Assembly: GCA_905208635.1 (NCBI GenBank)
Contig: CAJLPX010000055.1
Span: 1 to 7,402, forward strand
Length of the DNA stretch: 7,402 bases
DNA from: an uncultured Collinsella sp.
GTDB taxonomy: Bacteria > Actinomycetota > Coriobacteriia > Coriobacteriales > Coriobacteriaceae
Direction: 5' to 3'
In this document: positions 6,934-7,402 of the stretch, piece after piece
How positions within the stretch are numbered: position 1 is the stretch's first letter
How the letters are laid out: the number at the start of each line of letters is the position of its first letter
The notes under the pieces: generated by a model
The model's input: only the letters and a program-made list of their open reading frames with translations
What the model was told of the DNA's origin: nothing
The model's database searches: none
Position numbers and translations under genes: made by a program

Positions 6934-7365
6934 TTACAGCTTGCTTGTATCTTGGGGATCGGATCCGCCGGTCAGCAGCCTGCGCAGGCTCACGGCACGG
7001 AACGCCTCGTCCTGCTTTTGCTGCAAGGCCGCCAGCTGACAGTGGATGGTGCACCGCCCATGCTTGTCCTGCCAGCGGCATTCATATCCCGGCTCCATGC
7101 AGGCGCACAGGATGCCCCGCTCCCCCACGACCCCCATGAGATCGTAGAGGGAGGTCGCGTCCAGATCGCAGGACAGCTCGCAGCCGCCGAGAGCGCCGCG
7201 GCTCACCCGCACCAAATTGCCGGCGGAGAGCTTGCGCAGAATCTGGTAGGCAAACTGATTGGGGATCAATTCCGTTTCCGACATCTCGGCCACCGAATGC
7301 TTCTCCCCGTCCAGCAGCACCCGCAAAATGCGCAGCGCGTAGTCCGTCTCTTTGGTGATGATCAT
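6934..7365 (-). CDS. Rrf2-family transcriptional regulator, probable Fe-S cluster sensor
   Basis: A 143-residue protein, the usual Rrf2 length. It opens with the family-typical MIITKETDYALRIL, followed by the winged helix-turn-helix (about residues 1-65) with the RGALGG wing motif at 56-61. Seven cysteines lie at 62, 66, 87, 89, 96, 105 and 109. The 87-109 cluster falls where IscR, NsrR and RsrR carry the cysteines that bind an Fe-S cluster. By family it should be a dimeric DNA-binding repressor or activator responding to O2, NO, iron or redox state; which signal cannot be read from sequence. I chose the ATG at 7365 over one at 7374 because AAGAGGA lies 8 bases upstream of 7365 but abuts 7374. 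It is the first gene of the run and ends 22 bases before the fusion gene, so it is probably cotranscribed with, and may control, that gene and itself. The family call is firm; ligand and targets are inferred. Confidence 0.9.
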   Translation of the reverse strand: MIITKETDYALRILRVLLDGEKHSVAEMSETELIPNQFAYQILRKLSAGNLVRVSRGALGGCELSCDLDATSLYDLMGVVGERGILCACMEPGYECRWQDKHGRCTIHCQLAALQQKQDEAFRAVSLRRLLTGGSDPQDTSKL

Positions 7366-7373
7366 GCTCCACA

Positions 7374-7380
7374 TCCTCTT
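7374..7380 (-). promoter_or_regulatory. Ribosome binding site deciding the Rrf2 start
   Basis: AAGAGGA lies 8 bases before the ATG at 7365. It directly abuts the alternative ATG at 7374, which is too close for initiation. That favours the 143-residue protein beginning MIITKETDYAL. Confidence 0.65.
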
Positions 7381-7402
7381 TTCGCTTGCTTGTTAATACC
7401 AT

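Noticed and set aside
7082..7402. Minus-strand open frame reaching the right edge, overlapping the Rrf2 gene in another frame
   Set aside because: Its translation is a frame-shifted shadow of the Rrf2 protein with no family match.
7385..7402. A possible -10 element for the Rrf2 gene (TGGTATTAA on the minus strand)
   Set aside because: The match to TATAAT is only 4 of 6, and the -35 region is outside the window; too weak to annotate.

Overview
The window holds five genes, all on the minus strand, so transcription runs from high to low coordinates. Spacing is tight and Shine-Dalgarno sites are strong (AAGGAGG type). The gene content suggests an anaerobic Firmicute of class Clostridia: a rubredoxin, a flavodiiron protein, a butyryl-CoA-dehydrogenase-like enzyme and an Rrf2 regulator, in moderately GC-rich DNA. 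A gut Oscillospirales-type organism is my guess from family resemblance only; nothing here fixes the genus.

Layout in transcription order: (1) an Rrf2-family regulator with seven cysteines (7365-6934); (2) a 637-residue three-domain fusion, acyl-CoA dehydrogenase + FAD-binding C-terminal domain of electron-transfer flavoprotein alpha (EtfA) + rubredoxin (6911-4998); (3) an FprA-type flavodiiron protein, an O2/NO reductase (4974-3763); (4) a 138-165 base gap with a perfect 14-bp inverted repeat; (5) nrdA (3597-1081) and nrdB (1070-27), the class Ia aerobic ribonucleotide reductase, with the nrdB ribosome site overlapping the nrdA stop. An AATAGGAG motif at the left edge suggests another gene begins just outside the window.

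The genes fit one theme, life with oxygen in an anaerobe. The fusion appears to carry a complete electron wire in one chain: acyl-CoA to dehydrogenase FAD, to EtfA-type FAD, to rubredoxin iron. Rubredoxin is the known electron donor of flavodiiron proteins, and that acceptor is the next gene. The inferred pathway is an acyl-CoA-driven, NADH-independent O2 (or NO) reductase. Next comes a ribonucleotide reductase that uses O2 to make its tyrosyl radical, and the first gene is a likely Fe-S sensor. The fusion and its pairing with fprA are the most interesting content. I saw no tRNA, rRNA, CRISPR array, insertion sequence or mobile-element signature.
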